DNA of 64,000 bases, taken from Limimaricola sp. G21655-S1. GTDB lineage: Bacteria; Pseudomonadota; Alphaproteobacteria; Rhodobacterales; Rhodobacteraceae. The stretch is taken from assembly GCF_027213785.1 (NCBI RefSeq), contig NZ_JAPWGO010000019.1, positions 1-64,000 on the forward strand, in the 5' to 3' direction. Of this stretch, positions 25,171 through 33,524 are shown piece by piece; position 1 is the first letter of the stretch, and each line of letters opens with the position of its first letter. The notes under the pieces are model-generated. The model was not told the DNA's origin, did not search any database, and saw only the letters and a list, made by a program, of their open reading frames with translations. Both the position numbers and the translations under genes were made by a program.

Positions 25171-25962
25171 TCATGGCCGATGGTGATTGCTAATTCTGTC
25201 TAATTCTAAAGTACGGACAGCGCGTAGCCGTTTCCATAGCCATGACCCACAGTCTCGGTCTTCCAGCCGCCCATCTGACCGACGATATCTGCCGGGCATT
25301 CCACGGCACGCGGTCCGGCAAAGCGGCCAAGTTGCTTCCCACGGGCGCATTCCCGTATCCGCGACCATGGGCATCAGCCAAGGGACCTCGTTGTCCAGGC
25401 GATAACACTCGGCCGGTGCGGCACGGATAGCTTCGACCGGGACGGGCTGGCGATCCGACATATCTGCGGATCGGTCGGAGTAGACCTCGCCGAAGGGATT
25501 TGTCAGCCGACCCCACTTGACGAAGACTTAGGGGATATTGCTGCCAGTCATGCCTCTGGCGCTCAGAGCATCACGAAAGGCATGAGCATCCAGCGCCGTG
25601 TAGTCGGTAAGCAGCATGCCGCAAGTGTCGGTCAAGTAACCGCAGGCCCGCTCGGCTGCCTGATGGGTGATCCCCTTCCCACCGCCTCTGAGCCGCAGGT
25701 ACACCACCACAGCGTCGGAGAGGCTCATACAGTCGATGTCGGCCCCGCCGCCATCGGAGGCTTGCTGGCCGGGACCACCCACACTCAGACGCGGCATGGG
25801 CGCACTCGAAAGATCCTCGTCCTGGCATCGTAGGTCATACCAGTAGCCGTCGAATTGGCTCGCTGCCTGTACGGCCCGTGCAGCTGCAACCCGCACTGAC
25901 CTCGCCGTCAGAGAATACGAAATTCTTGATGGCGTATATCGGCGTCTAAACCCAAGCAGCAC
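25171..25962 (-). pseudogene. Decayed tyrosine site-specific integrase
   Basis: Reading the minus strand in one frame gives an integrase-like N-terminal part (AASQFDGYWYDLRCQDEDL; HQAAERACGYLTDTCG; LTDYTALDAHAFRDALSARG). An in-frame TAA follows at 25530-25528. The same frame then resumes with TNPFGEVYSDRSADMSDRQP and VEAIRAAPAECYRLDN, ending in the catalytic-domain start VADTGMR. The rest, including the Arg-His-Arg-Tyr end, is scrambled. Several residues normally found between the two halves are missing. The gene lies 130 bases from the 3' end of tRNA-Leu, the usual integration position. It is dead and marks an island that has been lost or eroded. Confidence 0.8.
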
Positions 25963-26091
25963 CCGACGCTGGAAATAGATGATGCCGTCCTTCCGGAAGC
26001 AAGGAGGGACGGAAAGGGACTCCGGCGTGTGCTACGCCTTGGCCTGATCTGACTGAAAGCTGATAGTCATCAGCGCCTTAAGAAAAAGTCC

Positions 26092-26177
26092 TGGTGCCCG
26101 CGGCCGGACTCGAACCGGCACGCCCCGAAGAGCAAGAGATTTTAAGTCTCGTGTGTCTACCATTTCACCACGCGGGC
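26092..26177 (-). tRNA. tRNA-Leu (anticodon TAA)
   Basis: The minus strand from 26177 folds as a class II tRNA: acceptor GCCCGCG paired with CGCGGGC, anticodon loop CTTAAAA (anticodon TAA), a variable arm with CTCTTCGGG, and a T arm with GGTTCGAGTCC. CCA is encoded (26094-26092). It reads Leu codon UUA. Its 3' end faces the decayed integrase. Confidence 0.96.
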
Positions 26178-26242
26178 CCGGGCGCAGGCTTACGATGCCA
26201 AGGCGCGGTGGTAAAGCGTCAGCGAAAGCGTCGTCGCCCGCT

Positions 26243-26785
26243 TCAGATATCGGTGCCCGGCGCCTCGAACAGGCTACGCTCCGGCAGCCAGGGGTTGCGC
26301 GCCAGCGCGTCGTCAAGGGCGCGACGCGCCTCGGCTTCGCGGCCCAGATGAAACAGCGCCAAGGCCCGGCCCGACAGCGCGCCGACATGGTCGGGCAGAA
26401 GCCTCAGCGCCACGTCGAGATCCGCGAGCGCGGTCATATGGTCGCCCTGCAGGAAATGCAGATAGGCGCGCTGGTTCCAGCCCTCGGCATAATCGGGGCA
26501 TTCGGCCACCAGCTGGTCGAGCGCCGCCATTGCCCCTTCGCCCTGCCCCGCCTCGCGCAGCGCCATCGCCCGGTCCAGCAGCAGCTGCGCCTCGGCATCG
26601 GGCGCAATGAGCCAGAGCGTCCAGAGCCGGTCCATCAGCCGCTGCGCGGTGAGCGGATCGGGGGCGCGGGCGAGCCGGTCGAGCAGCCCCGCCATGACGC
26701 TGGCGTGATCGGGTGGCGATGGGCAGTCACGCGCCGCGGCGGGGGCGGCGGCAAGGCACAGGACCATGGCGACGGCGCGGATCAT
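26243..26785 (-). CDS. Secreted TPR-repeat protein
   Basis: The 180-residue protein has a signal peptide (residues 1-18, AAPAAARD) and about three tetratricopeptide units, seen in AEGWNQRAYLHFLQGDHMTA, ALADLDVALRLLPDHVGA and GRALALFHLGREAEARRALD. It is probably a periplasmic scaffold for protein contacts. It diverges from the rhomboid gene, with start codons about 80 bases apart. No specific partner can be named. Confidence 0.85.
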   Translation of the reverse strand: MIRAVAMVLCLAAAPAAARDCPSPPDHASVMAGLLDRLARAPDPLTAQRLMDRLWTLWLIAPDAEAQLLLDRAMALREAGQGEGAMAALDQLVAECPDYAEGWNQRAYLHFLQGDHMTALADLDVALRLLPDHVGALSGRALALFHLGREAEARRALDDALARNPWLPERSLFEAPGTDI

Positions 26786-26868
26786 GCTACATGCTGCCCA
26801 AGCGCCACCCCGCGCGTCAACTGCCCACGCGCGGCACCGCGCTTCACGTTTTCCAGACCGGACCCCGC

Positions 26869-27612
26869 ATGTTCCCGATCCGCGACCACAACCCCTCGAC
26901 CGGCACGCCCTATGTCACCTGGAGCCTGATCGCGCTCAACGTGGCGATCTACCTGTGGATGGTGGTGGCGCTCGACACCGGCGAAGACCTGGCGCGGCTC
27001 TATTACGGCTGGGCGATGATCCCGGCGCGGATCACCGCGTTCGAGAACCCGGTCTCGCTGGTCAGCTCGCTGTTCCTGCATGGCGGGCTGTTCCACCTCG
27101 CGGGCAACATGCTGTTCCTGTTCATCTTCGGCGACAACATGGAGGAGCAGCTGGGCCATGGCGGCTTCGCCGGATTCTACCTCGCCTCCGGTGTCGCGGC
27201 CAACCTCGTGCAGCTCGGCTCGGAGCCGTTCTCGATCGTGCCGACCATCGGTGCCTCGGGCGCGATCGCCGGGGTGATGGGCGGCTACCTGCTGCTGTTC
27301 CCCCGCGCCCGGATCGACATACTGATCTTCCTGATCGTGTTCATCAGGCTGATACCGGTGCCGGCCTGGCTGGTGCTGGCGGTCTGGTTCGGGATGCAGC
27401 TGCTGGGCGGGATCGGCACCGACCCGGAGACCGGCGGCATCGCCTACTGGGCCCATGCCGGGGGCTTCGCCGCGGGTCTCGCCTTCGCGGTGCCGCTCTG
27501 GCTCCGGCGCGGCGGCCCCGCCTTCTGGAGCCGCACCCATGGCCTGCCGCCGCACGATCCCGCGCCGCCGCTGGGCCGCAGCAACATCCCCGTCGTGAGG
27601 AAACGCAGATGA
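26869..27612 (+). CDS. Rhomboid-family intramembrane serine protease
   Basis: The 247-residue membrane protein has about six helices. It carries the HxxxxHxxxNM motif (HGGLFHLAGNM, H71 to N80), the catalytic serine S130 in IGASGAIAG and the catalytic H196 in YWAHAGGF. These make it a likely active protease that cuts membrane-spanning substrates. The ATG at 26869 starts MFPIRDHNPS, as in the family. The stop overlaps the next gene by four bases. Confidence 0.92.
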   Translation: MFPIRDHNPSTGTPYVTWSLIALNVAIYLWMVVALDTGEDLARLYYGWAMIPARITAFENPVSLVSSLFLHGGLFHLAGNMLFLFIFGDNMEEQLGHGGFAGFYLASGVAANLVQLGSEPFSIVPTIGASGAIAGVMGGYLLLFPRARIDILIFLIVFIRLIPVPAWLVLAVWFGMQLLGGIGTDPETGGIAYWAHAGGFAAGLAFAVPLWLRRGGPAFWSRTHGLPPHDPAPPLGRSNIPVVRKRR

Positions 27613-27986
27613 GCCTGAAGGATCCTATCCACCATGTGAGCTGCCACTGTGGCGCGGTCGAGCTACGGGTGCATCTCAAGCACGGGCTGTCCGGCGCGCA
27701 TCGCTGCGACTGTTCCTATTGCCGCCGCCGCGGCTACGTCGCAGGGCCGGTCGATCTCGACCAGCTGGAGCTGCTGCGGGGTGCGGAGATGCTGACGCTC
27801 TACCAGTGGAACACGATGACCGCGAAGCACTGGTTCTGCCGGATCTGCGGCAACCACACGCATCACCAGCGCCGCTCCAACCCGAACGAATACAGCGTCA
27901 ACATGGGCGCGATCGCGGGGCTGAACCCCCGCGACCTCGGCGAGATCCCGTGGTCGGACGGCGTCAACCACGCCGCCGACCGCTAG
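27609..27986 (+). CDS. GFA-family zinc protein (glutathione-dependent formaldehyde-activating fold)
   Basis: The 125 residues carry the zinc-binding cysteines of the Mss4/GFA fold: CHCG at 12-15, CDCSYC at 33-38 and CRIC at 77-80. Members include Gfa and centromere protein V-like proteins; many have no proven enzymatic role. The ATG lies within the rhomboid stop, so it is co-translated. The convergent inositol monophosphatase gene ends four bases downstream. Confidence 0.88.
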   Translation: MSLKDPIHHVSCHCGAVELRVHLKHGLSGAHRCDCSYCRRRGYVAGPVDLDQLELLRGAEMLTLYQWNTMTAKHWFCRICGNHTHHQRRSNPNEYSVNMGAIAGLNPRDLGEIPWSDGVNHAADR

Positions 27987-27990
27987 AACC

Positions 27991-28785
27991 TCAGGCCTCG
28001 CGGGCGCGGACCAGCTTGGCGAACTTCTCGAAGATGTCGGCATTGGCGGCGACCACGTCGCCATGCTCGAGCGGATCGTGGCCGTCGCGGATTGCACCGA
28101 CGAAGCCGCCGGCCTCGGTGACGATGATCATGCCCGCCGCGATGTCCCAGATCTTAAGCTCGCGCTCCCAGTAGCCCTCGGTGCGGCCCGCCGCCACATA
28201 GGCCATGTTGAGCGCGGCCGAGCCGTACTGCCGCACGCCGGACACCTCGGGGGCGATCCGCGCGAGATCCTGGATCATCGCCGGCAGGGTGCGGCGGCCG
28301 GCGCAGGGCACGCCGGTCGCGAAGATCGATTCGACCAGACGGTGGCGCGCCGACACCCGCAGCCGGCTCTCGTTGAGCCAGGCGCCCTCGCCCTTCTCGG
28401 CGTGGAACATCTCGTCCTTGACCGGATCGTAGATCACCCCCGCGACGATCTTGCCCTTGTGCTCGAGCGCGATCGAGATCGCCCAGTGCGGCATGCCGTG
28501 CAGGTAGTTGGTGGTGCCGTCGAGCGGATCGACGATCCAGCGCCGGGTCGGGTCCTCGCCCTCCAAGGGTCCGCCCTCTTCGCCCAGGAAACCATAGGAG
28601 GGCCGCGCCTCCATCAGCGCCTCGCGGATGGTCTGCTCGGCCTGCCGGTCGGCGCGGGTGACGAAGTCGCCCGGCCCCTTGGTCGAGACCTGCAGCTGCT
28701 CGACCTCGGCAAAGTCCTTGAGCAGCGCCCGACCGGCGCGGCGGGCGGTCTTCATCATCACGTTGAGATTGGCGGAACGGGCCAT
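27991..28785 (-). CDS. suhB: Inositol monophosphatase family protein (SuhB type)
   Basis: The 264-residue enzyme has the metal-binding motifs of the family: GFLGEEGG near residue 65 and WIVDPLDGTTNYLHG at 83-97 (Asp pair and DGT). The second-half IWDIAAGMIIVTEAGG also fits. It cleaves inositol monophosphate; in enterobacteria SuhB also joins the rRNA antitermination complex. The symbol follows this family likeness. A possible terminator of the regulator gene lies just upstream. Confidence 0.9.
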   Translation of the reverse strand: MARSANLNVMMKTARRAGRALLKDFAEVEQLQVSTKGPGDFVTRADRQAEQTIREALMEARPSYGFLGEEGGPLEGEDPTRRWIVDPLDGTTNYLHGMPHWAISIALEHKGKIVAGVIYDPVKDEMFHAEKGEGAWLNESRLRVSARHRLVESIFATGVPCAGRRTLPAMIQDLARIAPEVSGVRQYGSAALNMAYVAAGRTEGYWERELKIWDIAAGMIIVTEAGGFVGAIRDGHDPLEHGDVVAANADIFEKFAKLVRAREA

Positions 28786-28810
28786 CGGGGCCTCCTCGGG
28801 CTATGGGCTG

Positions 28811-28832
28811 TCAGGCCCTTCGGGGCCCTGAG
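28811..28832 (-). terminator. Hairpin after the MetR-like gene
   Basis: An inverted repeat (AGGCCC and GGGCCCT around TTCG) lies between the regulator stop and the downstream monophosphatase. No clear T-run is present. Confidence 0.35.
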
Positions 28833-28892
28833 ATGTACGGATCACGGGGCCATAGCCGCTCGCGCTCCGCCGGGCAAGAGGCCCAAGGGGGC

Positions 28893-29798
28893 CTAGCCCC
28901 TTTGCAGCTTCACCGCCTCCTGCCGCGCCAGCCGCGTGAAATGCGCGATATAGGGGCGCGAGGTGTCGTCGGAACGGGTCGCGGCATAGAGCCTGCGGGT
29001 CTTGCCCTGCGCGGTGAGCGGCCGCGTCACGTAGTCGGAGTTGCTGCGCAGCTGTCGCACCACCCAGTCGGGCAGCACCGAGACGCCGCGGTTCGAGGCC
29101 ACCAGAAGCAGGATCACCGCCGTCAGTTCGACTTGGCGGATCGCTGCCGGCTCCACTTTCGCAGGGATCAGAAGCTCGGTGAACACGTCGAGCCGGGTCC
29201 GTTCCACCGGGTAGGTGATGAGAGTCTGGTCCGCGAAATCCCCGGCCTCGACGAAGGGCTTCTCGGCCAGCGGGTTGGCGGACGAGGCGACGAAGACCGG
29301 CTCGTAGTCGAAGAGCGGCGTGAAATCGGTCTCGGGCAGATCCTCGGGGTCCGAGGAGATCACCAGATCGACCATCTCGCGCCGGAGCGCCGGCAGCGCG
29401 TCGAAGGCGAGGCCGGGGCGGATGTCGACGTCGACCTCGGGCCAGGCCTTGCGGAACTGCTCCAGCACCGGAAGCAGCCATTCGAAGCAGGCATGGCATT
29501 CGATCGCGATGTGTAGCCGCCCCGACTTGCCCGCGACCAGACCGGCGAACTCGGCCTCCAGATCGGCGACGCGCGGCAGGATGTCCTCGGCGGCGGCTAG
29601 GAGCTTCATCCCGGCGGCCGAGAGCTTCAGCGGCTTGGAGCGGCGCACGAAGAGCTCGACCCCGGCCTGGTCCTCGATTCCCTTGATCTGATGCGACAGC
29701 GCCGATTGTGTTATGTTCAGCAGATCGGCCGCCCGGGCCAGACCGCCGGTGTCATGGATCGCCTTGATCGTGCGCAGATGCCGGAACTCGATATGCAA
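28893..29798 (-). CDS. metR: LysR-type regulator resembling MetR
   Basis: The 301-residue protein has an N-terminal winged helix-turn-helix (GGLARAADLLNITQSALSHQ near residues 16-35) and a LysR effector domain. The N-terminal HIEFRHLRTIKAI wording and the divergent metF point to MetR, which activates methionine synthesis genes with homocysteine as co-activator. No ATG fits the N-terminus; a TTG at 29798 gives the expected M-HIEFRHL start, with only a weak ribosome site. The TTG start may keep its level low. Confidence 0.82.
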   Translation of the reverse strand: MHIEFRHLRTIKAIHDTGGLARAADLLNITQSALSHQIKGIEDQAGVELFVRRSKPLKLSAAGMKLLAAAEDILPRVADLEAEFAGLVAGKSGRLHIAIECHACFEWLLPVLEQFRKAWPEVDVDIRPGLAFDALPALRREMVDLVISSDPEDLPETDFTPLFDYEPVFVASSANPLAEKPFVEAGDFADQTLITYPVERTRLDVFTELLIPAKVEPAAIRQVELTAVILLLVASNRGVSVLPDWVVRQLRSNSDYVTRPLTAQGKTRRLYAATRSDDTSRPYIAHFTRLARQEAVKLQRG

Positions 29799-29826
29799 GT
29801 GAAACTCATCATCGTCGTGAGGGTTA

Positions 29827-29839
29827 TGAATTTGTCTCA
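29827..29839. promoter_or_regulatory. Possible MetR box between metR and metF
   Basis: TGAATTTGTCTCA differs at one base from the MetR consensus TGAA-N5-TTCA. It lies in the 87-base divergent region, 47 bases before metF. Confidence 0.4.
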
Positions 29840-29885
29840 CAGCCCCCCATCTGCGACAAGCTCCCCATCCCACAGGAGACCGTCC

Positions 29886-30752
29886 ATGACCCGCCCCGCC
29901 GTCAGTTTCGAATTCTTTCCGCCGAAGAACATCGAAGGCTCGTTCCGTCTTTGGGACACGGTGCAGGCATTGGCGCCGATGGGACCGGAGTTCGTCTCCG
30001 TGACCTATGGCGCTGGCGGCACGACCCGCAAGCTGACCCACGAGGCGGTGGACGCGATCCATAAGAAGACCGATCTGCGTGTCGCGGCGCACCTGACCTG
30101 CGTCGACGCCACCCGCGCCGAGACGATGGAGATCGTCGACGGCTATGCCAAGGCGGGGGTCGAGGAGATCGTGGCGCTCAGGGGCGATCCGCCCAAGGGC
30201 ACCGGCGGTTTCCGCCCCCATGCCGAGGGCTTCTCGGGCTCGGTCGAACTGATCGAGGCGCTGGCCGCGCGCGGCAATTTCCGGATCCGCGTCGGCGCCT
30301 ATCCCGAGCCGCATCCCGACGCCGCGCATGAGCTGGCCGATGTCGAGCACCTGAAGCGCAAGTTCGATGCCGGCGCCCACAGCGCGATCACCCAGTTCTT
30401 CTTCGAAGCGGACACCTTCTTCCGGTTTCGCGATGCCTGCGCGAAGGCCGGGATCGAGGGGCCGATCATCCCCGGCATCCTGCCGATCGAGAACTGGAAC
30501 GGCGCGCGGAAATTCGCGGCGATGTGCGGCACCTCGATCCCGCAGGTCGTGGCCGACGGCTTCGAGCATGCCAAGGATCAGGCCGAGGCCGACCTGCTGG
30601 CCACCGCGCTCGCCACGGAGCTGTGCGACAAGCTGATCGCGGGCGGCGTCGAGCACCTGCATTTCTATACGCTCAACAAGCCGGACCTCACCCGCGACGT
30701 CTGCCATGCGCTGGGCATCGCGCCCAAGGCCACGCTGAGCGAGGTGGCCTGA
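29886..30752 (+). CDS. metF: 5,10-methylenetetrahydrofolate reductase
   Basis: MetF reduces methylene-THF to methyl-THF, the methyl donor for methionine synthesis. The 288 residues begin with SFEFFPPKNIEGSFRLWDTV and contain VSVTYGAGGTTRKLTHEAV, VEEIVALRGDPPKGTGGF and the FAD-binding ITQFFFEADTFFRFRD. AGGAGA precedes the ATG at 29886. A dispersed intergenic repeat follows the stop. Confidence 0.96.
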   Translation: MTRPAVSFEFFPPKNIEGSFRLWDTVQALAPMGPEFVSVTYGAGGTTRKLTHEAVDAIHKKTDLRVAAHLTCVDATRAETMEIVDGYAKAGVEEIVALRGDPPKGTGGFRPHAEGFSGSVELIEALAARGNFRIRVGAYPEPHPDAAHELADVEHLKRKFDAGAHSAITQFFFEADTFFRFRDACAKAGIEGPIIPGILPIENWNGARKFAAMCGTSIPQVVADGFEHAKDQAEADLLATALATELCDKLIAGGVEHLHFYTLNKPDLTRDVCHALGIAPKATLSEVA

Positions 30753-30756
30753 GCCG

Positions 30757-30815
30757 CGAGGGGCTTCGCCCCCGGGTCTTCGGTCCTCCCCCGGCGAATT
30801 TGGAGAGAGATGGAC
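30757..30815 (+). repeat. Intergenic REP-like element, copy 1
   Basis: A small hairpin (GGGGCTTCGCCCC) is followed by a CTCCCCCGGCGAATTTGGAG stretch, right after the metF stop. The same order of parts recurs at 63583-63640 after another + strand gene. Confidence 0.5.
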
Positions 30816-30894
30816 AAGGGAAGCGCGCCGTCCTCGTTCATCTTTCCATCAATACGCACTACCCGGCCCCGGCCCCGGCGCTACCCTCGGGGGC

Positions 30895-31923
30895 ATGGCC
30901 GATCTTCTGACCTTCACCGACCGGGGTATCTACTGCGAAGCGGGCGATTTCTACATCGACCCGTGGCGCCCCGTGGACCGCGCGCTCGTCACCCACGGGC
31001 ATGCCGACCACGCGCATGAGGGCATGGCCCGCTACCTCGCGACCGACATCGCCGCGCCGGTGATGCGCCACCGGCTCGGCGAGATCTCCCTCGACACGAT
31101 CCGCTATGGCGAAACGCGGCGCATCGGCGACGTCACGGTATCCTTCCACCCCGCCGGGCACGTGCCCGGCTCCGCGCAGATCCGGGTCGAGCGAAAGGGC
31201 GAGGTCTGGGTCGCCTCGGGCGATTACAAGACCATCGATGACGGGCTTTCGACGCCGTTCGAGCCGGTGCGTTGCGATGCCTTCATCACCGAATCGACCT
31301 TCGGCCTGCCGGTGTTCAAATGGACCCCGCAGGCGGAGCTCGCCCGTGACCTCAATGCTTGGTGGGCCGCCAATGCCGCGGAGGGACGGTTCTCGCTGAT
31401 CGGGGCCTATGCGCTGGGCAAGGCGCAGCGGATCCTGACGCTCGCCGATACCTCGATCGGCCCGATCCTCACCCATGGCGCGGTCGAGAACACCAACGAG
31501 GTGCTGCGCGCGCAGGGCATCGCGCTCCCCGACACGATCCGCGTGACGCCCGATCTCGACCTCAAGGCGCATGCGGGCGCGCTGGTCGTGGCGACGCCGC
31601 CGGGCCTCGGCGGGCCCTGGGCGCGGCGGTTCAACGTCGCGGGCAATCCCGCCTCCACCGCCTTCGCTTCCGGCTGGATGGCGCTTCGGGGCGTGCGCCG
31701 CAGGCGCGCCGCCGATCGCGGCTTCATCATGTCCGATCACGCCGACTGGCCCGGCCTCAACGCCGCGATCCGCGAAACCGGGGCGCGGAAGATCTTCGTC
31801 ACCCATGGCTATACCTCGATCTTTCGACGCTGGCTGGAGAGCGAAGGCTTCGAGGCCCATGTCGTCTCGACCGAATATGCGGGCGAGAACGTCGATGCCG
31901 ACGACGAGGGAGAGGCCGCGTGA
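30895..31923 (+). CDS. Ligase-associated metallo-beta-lactamase-fold DNA exonuclease
   Basis: The 342-residue protein has the HGHADH metal motif at residues 34-39, then SGDYKTIDDG and ITESTFGLPVF, as in the SNM1/CPSF-like exonucleases that travel with an ATP-dependent DNA ligase. It probably trims DNA ends before ligation in stationary-phase repair. Its stop overlaps the GTG of the ligase gene (GTGA), so the pair is co-translated. The helicase and PdeM phosphoesterase that usually complete the set are absent here. Confidence 0.92.
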   Translation: MADLLTFTDRGIYCEAGDFYIDPWRPVDRALVTHGHADHAHEGMARYLATDIAAPVMRHRLGEISLDTIRYGETRRIGDVTVSFHPAGHVPGSAQIRVERKGEVWVASGDYKTIDDGLSTPFEPVRCDAFITESTFGLPVFKWTPQAELARDLNAWWAANAAEGRFSLIGAYALGKAQRILTLADTSIGPILTHGAVENTNEVLRAQGIALPDTIRVTPDLDLKAHAGALVVATPPGLGGPWARRFNVAGNPASTAFASGWMALRGVRRRRAADRGFIMSDHADWPGLNAAIRETGARKIFVTHGYTSIFRRWLESEGFEAHVVSTEYAGENVDADDEGEAA

Positions 31924-33524
31924 AGCGCTTTGCCGAACTGTTCCGCGCCGTCGACCAGACCACCCGCACCACCAAGAAGGTCGCGGCGATGGCTGCCTAT
32001 TTCCGCGAGGCGCCCGATGCCGACAAGCTGTGGACCGTGGCACTTTTCTCGGGGCGCCGGCCGCGCCGGACCATCACCGCGACCGTGCTGCGCGAATGGG
32101 CCGCGGAACGGGCGGGCATTCCCCTGTGGCTGTTCGAGGAAGCCTATCCGATCGTCGGCGATCTGGCCGAAACCATATCGCTGGTCCTGCCGCCCGCCGA
32201 GGCCGAGGAGGATCGCCCGCTCAGCCACTGGATCGATGAGATCCGCCGCCTGTCGAAGCAGGACGATGCCGCGCGCAAGGCCGGCATCCTCGCGGCGTGG
32301 GACCGGCTCGGCCCGACCGAGCGGCTCCTGTTCACCAAGCTGCTGACGGGCAGCTTCCGCGTCGGGGTCAGCCAGAAACTGATGACGCGCGCGCTGGCGC
32401 AGGCCACCGAGATCGACGAGGCCGAGTTGACGCACCGGCTGATGGGGTCATGGACGCCCGACGACATCACCTGGCACAGCCTCGTCCATGCGCCGGACCC
32501 GACGGCGAGCCTGTCGCGCCCCTACCCCTTCTACCTCGCCTACCAGCTCGACGATCCGGAAGCGCTGGGCGACCCTGCCCAATGGATGGCCGAGCGCAAA
32601 TGGGACGGCATCCGCGGCCAGTTGATCCTGCGCGGCGGCGATCACCATCTCTGGTCGCGCGGCGAGGAGCTGATGACGGACCGCTTTCCCGAACTCGCAC
32701 GCATGAAGGATTTCCTGCCGATGGGCACGGTGATCGACGGCGAGGTGCTGGGCTGGGGCGACGAGGTGCCGCTCTCCTTCAACGCGTTGCAGAAGCGGAT
32801 CGGCCGCAAGACCGTGCCGAAGAAGCTCCTGGCCGAGGCGCCGGTGATCCTCATGGGTTACGATCTCCTGGAGCAGGACGGCGAGGACATCCGCGCCCTG
32901 CCCTTCGCCGAGCGCCGCGCCCGGCTCGACGCGCTGGGGCGCGACCTGCCGCCCGAGGCGCCGTTCCGGCTGTCGCCGCTGGTGCCGGTGAAAAGCCTTG
33001 ACCAGCTGGCCGAGGAACGTGCCAAGTCGCGCGAACTGATGGCCGAGGGGCTGATGCTCAAGCGCGCCGACAGCCCCTATCTTTCGGGGCGCAAGAAGGG
33101 CGACTGGTGGAAATGGAAGGTCGATCCGCTGACCATCGACGCGGTGATGGTCTATGCGCAGGCAGGCTCGGGGCGGCGCGCCAACATGTTCACCGACTTC
33201 ACCTTCGCGGTGAGGGATGGCAATGGGCTGGTCCCCTTCACCAAGGCCTATAGCGGCCTGACCGATGCCGAGTTTCGCAAGATCACCGCATGGGTGCGCA
33301 AGAACACGCTGGAGCGCTATGGCCCGGTGCGTCACGTGAAACCCGAGCACGTCTTCGAGATCGGCTTCGAGGGCATCCAGCCCAGCCCGCGCCACAAGTC
33401 CGGCGTGTCTTTACGCTTTCCCCGCATGCTGCGCTGGCGCCACGACAAGCCTCTCGACGAGATCAACACGCTCGAGGATCTCAGGCAGATGCTCGCGGCC
33501 TATGGCGGGGAGAGCGCCGCATGA
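31920..33524 (+). CDS. ATP-dependent DNA ligase (cisplatin/repair-associated type)
   Basis: The 534-residue enzyme seals DNA nicks with ATP. An N-terminal DNA-binding domain (residues 1-200) precedes the nucleotidyltransferase core with the adenylation lysine K227 in ERKWDGIRGQ. Then follow VIDGEVLGWGD, EGLMLKRADSPYLSGRKKGDWW and a C-terminal OB fold. The GTG at 31920, within the exonuclease stop, is the best start. Its length excludes the short single-domain ligases and the multi-domain LigD. It is followed by an overlapping membrane nuclease-like gene. Confidence 0.93.
   Translation: MKRFAELFRAVDQTTRTTKKVAAMAAYFREAPDADKLWTVALFSGRRPRRTITATVLREWAAERAGIPLWLFEEAYPIVGDLAETISLVLPPAEAEEDRPLSHWIDEIRRLSKQDDAARKAGILAAWDRLGPTERLLFTKLLTGSFRVGVSQKLMTRALAQATEIDEAELTHRLMGSWTPDDITWHSLVHAPDPTASLSRPYPFYLAYQLDDPEALGDPAQWMAERKWDGIRGQLILRGGDHHLWSRGEELMTDRFPELARMKDFLPMGTVIDGEVLGWGDEVPLSFNALQKRIGRKTVPKKLLAEAPVILMGYDLLEQDGEDIRALPFAERRARLDALGRDLPPEAPFRLSPLVPVKSLDQLAEERAKSRELMAEGLMLKRADSPYLSGRKKGDWWKWKVDPLTIDAVMVYAQAGSGRRANMFTDFTFAVRDGNGLVPFTKAYSGLTDAEFRKITAWVRKNTLERYGPVRHVKPEHVFEIGFEGIQPSPRHKSGVSLRFPRMLRWRHDKPLDEINTLEDLRQMLAAYGGESAA

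Noticed and set aside
25171-25962. Living prophage or integrative element
   Set aside because: Only the broken integrase is present; no structural, excisionase or replication genes are near.
29800-29812. Second MetR box starting TGAAACTCA
   Set aside because: The right half does not match TTCA (three mismatches), so only the site at 29827 is kept.
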